Of a stretch of 64,000 nt of DNA, positions 61,076 to 64,000 are shown in pieces (position 1 is the stretch's first letter; each line of letters starts with the position of its first letter). A program made the translations under genes and the position numbers. The DNA comes from Strix aluco (taxonomy: Eukaryota; Chordata; Aves; Strigiformes; Strigidae): assembly GCF_031877795.1 (NCBI RefSeq), contig NC_133934.1, forward strand, positions 23,067,716 through 23,131,715, given 5' to 3'. The notes under the pieces are model-generated. The model made no database searches. It saw only the letters and a list, made by a program, of their open reading frames with translations, and had not been told where the DNA came from.

Positions 61076-62854
61076 TAGGAATTTTATCCCTTGTTATCTA
61101 TTTCTTCCAAATTTAGTGAAAGAGAATATGAGATTCCTTACCTGGCTTTATTAGAAATTTTTTGATTTTGCTTGAATAGAAAAACTGTTGAAGTTCATCC
61201 AAAAGCTATCTTTATGGACTGAGTTTCCAAAACTATTTCCTCAGGCAGTGAATGAAGCCTGTGAATTACACTGAAGTCTGTAACAAGGCTGAATTATCAA
61301 TGTTACTTTGTTTTCACAGAGGAAATGGGTACTGAAAGATATCTAGATTCAGTGTCATGTGAATTTCCATTGGTTTATCTTATAAAATGATTATTTTTTG
61401 TTCTCTGCTGTAGCTAGTGTTTCTTGATGTGGTTTTGCACCCACATCTCAATTTTTATACTGCAAAGTATGACATTGAAAAGAGGACTAATTATAAAAAT
61501 AAGCCACAGATAGTATGTGAAAAGGATTTCATCTTTGACAGGTGAAGAAAGAGGATCAGAATTGCTGGCTGTGTACAGCACTTTTCTAGATTAAAATTTT
61601 GCCTGTGATAGCTTTTATAACATCTAAGACTGACCATTACAGTCACCTATGCTACTAGTTACTTCATTACTAGTCTAATGGTTCTGTTATCACAATTTTT
61701 TTCCTTTTTTTAAAATATGATGGAAATCAAAATTAATAACTCAAATGTGGATAATGAAATCAATTTTTTCTTTTCTATAGAAACATTAGAAATGCTGGAT
61801 AATTTTTGGTGTTGAAGATATATGGGTCATAGCTTTAGGGAGATCTATACTTAATGATCAAAATATCTCTCTTCTCAGGAGCAAAAGTTCCAGGTCCAGT
61901 AAAGTTGTATCTGAAATAACTAGGAAAATAATTACTCTTTATGCATCATTAAAACATACATTTAAAAAGAAACTATTTGTGAATATGATTCTTTTTCCTC
62001 AAAAGTCTCTGCTAAATTATCAGAAATTAAATAAGTCTATAAACCAGATCATTTTAATATGAATTTAATAAACATAATCAGTTTACTGCATAATATTTCT
62101 CTATACTTGTTGAGAAAGGGAATGTTAGTAAATATGAAAGCTACGTAAATGGAACAAGTCCAGTATTCTATCTGCAGATTTAAAACAACAGAAAATGAAA
62201 ACTACCAGGACTTGTCCTTCTTGGGCATTTTACAACATATCAGTCTACAGAGTGAAGTGTCCCTTGCTGTCATTTATGTGTGTACATATATATATATAGG
62301 CTTTTGTCTTTATTACATTCAAATGTATTATGAAATTAGTTTCAGCTATTCATCATTTCAGAGACTTAAGATTCCTGAAGTTTGGTAGAAAATGGTAATT
62401 TCTTACAAATCATTCCTTCACAGGGGAAAGAGATAATACAGTAAGGGAATGCATCTCTAAATACATTCTCACATTTCCTTTGTAGCATTCAATAATATGG
62501 GAAGAATGAAAAGACAAACTTTTAAATTGCCATTACTCTTATGCATGATTTTGGGATGAGAACCATCTATGATAATATTTAAATAGTAAAAATGGTCCAA
62601 GATAAACTGCTAAGGAAGGAAAAGACATGTAAGAAAAATTAATGAGAGCATTATTTACTTGATTTCATAAGCTATGTAATTTTTTGACCTTTACTAATCT
62701 TTATAATATTAGCCCATTAAGCACTGGTATTTCTCATCAGATATGTTAAAAAACAAAAATTTACAATTATTGCTGATTCTCAGAGGATTAACTACCTTTG
62801 CTCTTCTGATTCCATTTCATGTCCCTCTTCCCCCAGCCGTATAACCTGGTACTT
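61076..62854. other. Unique AT-rich sequence
   Basis: A short TA run is near 62288. No gene or element recognised. Confidence 0.5.
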
Positions 62855-62962
62855 CATACACAAGTCTATGGGACCGGATGGGTGCTGAAGGAGCTGGCTG
62901 GGGTGCTCGCCAAGCCACTTTCCAACATTTACCAACAGTCCTGGCTGACCGGGGAGGTCCTG
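62855..62962 (+). mobile_element. CR1 reverse-transcriptase region, left of an LTR insertion
   Basis: It encodes S-M-G-P-D-G, then V-L-K-E-L-A-G-V-L-A-K-P-L and W-L-T-G-E-V. A small internal deletion lies between the first two motifs. The reading resumes at 63573. Confidence 0.88.
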
Positions 62963-63572
62963 TGTGGTGGTTTGACCTTGGCTAAATGCCAGGTACCCAC
63001 CAAGTCGCTCTATTACTTCCCCCCCTTTTCCCTTTTTTTCTCAACAGGGCAAAGAGGGGAAAGAAAATAAGATAGGAAAACCAAACAACCCTTGTGGGTA
63101 AAACAACAGCAGTTTTAATATAAGCAAAGCGAAGCAAAGGTCCACGCGTGGAAGCAAAAAAAAGAAAACAGATTTATTCTCTACTTCCCATGAACAGGCG
63201 ATGTCGGGCCTTCTCAAGAAGCAGGTCTCCAATACGCGTAGTGGTTGCCTTGGAGGACCAAGGGTAACCCCGCCCCCTTCCTCCTTTCTCCCAGCTTTAT
63301 ACTCGAGCAGACGTCATATGGTATGGAATATCCCTTTGGTCAGTTCGGGTCAGCTGTCCTGGTTGTGTCCCCTCCCAAGATCTTGCCCACCCCATCCCAC
63401 TGTGGGGGGGGAAATGTCAGAAAGAGCCTTGGTGCTGTGTAAGCACTACTCAGCAGTAGCCACAACACCAGTGTGCTATCAACACCCTGCCAGCTCCCAA
63501 CATAAAACACAGCACCATGAGGGCTGCTGCTACAGGGGAAAAACCAATTCCGGCTCAGCCAGACCCGGTACA
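62963..63572 (-). mobile_element. Solo LTR, 610 bases, inserted in CR1
   Basis: On the minus strand it starts TGTACCGGG and ends CAAACCACCACA. TCCTG precedes it and TCCTC follows (four of five match). The CR1 coding sequence on the two sides joins in the expected order. Near twin of 7835-8444; GACGTC is at 63310-63315. Confidence 0.93.
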
Positions 63573-64000
63573 TCCTCACAGATTGGAAATTGGCCAATGT
63601 GACGCCCATATATAAAAAGGGTGAAAGGATGATCCAGGAAATTACAGGCCTGTCAGCTTGAAATCAGTGCCTGGGAAGCTGATGGAGCAGCTCATCCTGA
63701 GTACCATCATACAACACATGTGAGACAACCAGATGATCAGGCCCAGTCAGCATGGATTTAGGAAAGGCAGGTCCTGCTTGACAAACCTGATCTCCTTCTA
63801 TGACAGGGCGACCTGCTTATTGGATGAGGGAAAGGCTGTGGATGTTGTCTGCCTTGACTTCAGTAAGGCCTTTGACACTGTTTCCCACAACATTCTCCTG
63901 ACAACACTGGCTGCTCATGGCTTGGATGGGCACACGCTTGGCTGGGTAAAAAACTGGCTGGATGGCCGGGCCCAAAAAAGTTGTGGTGAACGGAGTTAAA
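63573..64000 (+). pseudogene. CR1 reverse transcriptase, continues past window end
   Basis: This is the right-hand continuation of the CR1 that starts at 62855. It reads D-W-K-L-A-N-V-T-P-I-Y-K-K-G, then after stops and a frame change H-G-F-R-K-G-R-S-C-L-T-N-L and the palm motif C-L-D-F-S-K-A-F-D-T-V (about 63850-63882), which carries a catalytic aspartate. The frame breaks again at the CCCAAAAAAG homopolymer near 63971. The second catalytic box would lie beyond the window. It is inactive because of the LTR insertion and the frameshifts. Confidence 0.9.

Overview
This window looks like bird nuclear DNA: AT-rich, intron- or gene-desert-like sequence with no intact host gene that I can support. 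CR1 retrotransposons are everywhere, several of them with readable reverse-transcriptase remnants. Avian-type retroviral LTRs occur as solo copies, most flanked by 5-base target duplications. One provirus has an alpharetrovirus-like LTR and a primer site complementary to tRNA-Trp. By rough addition, recognisable CR1 and LTR sequence covers about a third of the window, which is high for an avian autosome; a W-linked or other low-recombination location is possible but unproven.

Layout. Bases 1-1545 hold a minus-strand CR1 with a broken reverse transcriptase. Bases 1619-6934 are a nest: an older LTR (left part 1619-2013, right part 6603-6934) is split by a 4.6 kb provirus (2014-6596). The provirus has two 312-base LTRs differing at 8 positions, a tRNA-Trp primer site, a gag whose N-terminal segment is present in three tandem copies, a deletion joining capsid to mid reverse transcriptase, a pol with stops and altered catalytic aspartates, an env reduced to a 125-codon open frame (signal peptide, short surface part, transmembrane anchor), and a 17-G polypurine tract. 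An uninterrupted relative of the split LTR lies at 15236-15985 and serves as an empty-site reference.

From 7 kb to 58 kb, mostly unique AT-rich sequence is punctuated by solo LTRs at 7835, 13949, 15236, 21938, 23302, 26753, 33560, 36713, 51518, 53601 and 54360, a probable LTR near 25565, and CR1 pieces near 14648, 21214, 29528, 45258 and 55050. A stretch at 16753-17085 reads like a decayed terminal coding exon. The right end (58.4-64 kb) is CR1-rich: a 2.3 kb CR1 sits inside an older CR1, and at 62855-64000 another CR1 is split by a solo LTR that is a near twin of the one at 7835.

The contents do not form a pathway; they record successive insertions. Function, if any, would come from the LTR promoters (several share a kappaB-like site, a CRE-like site and a TATA box in the same order) and from the small env frame. 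All family names rest on reading the sequence, without database searches.
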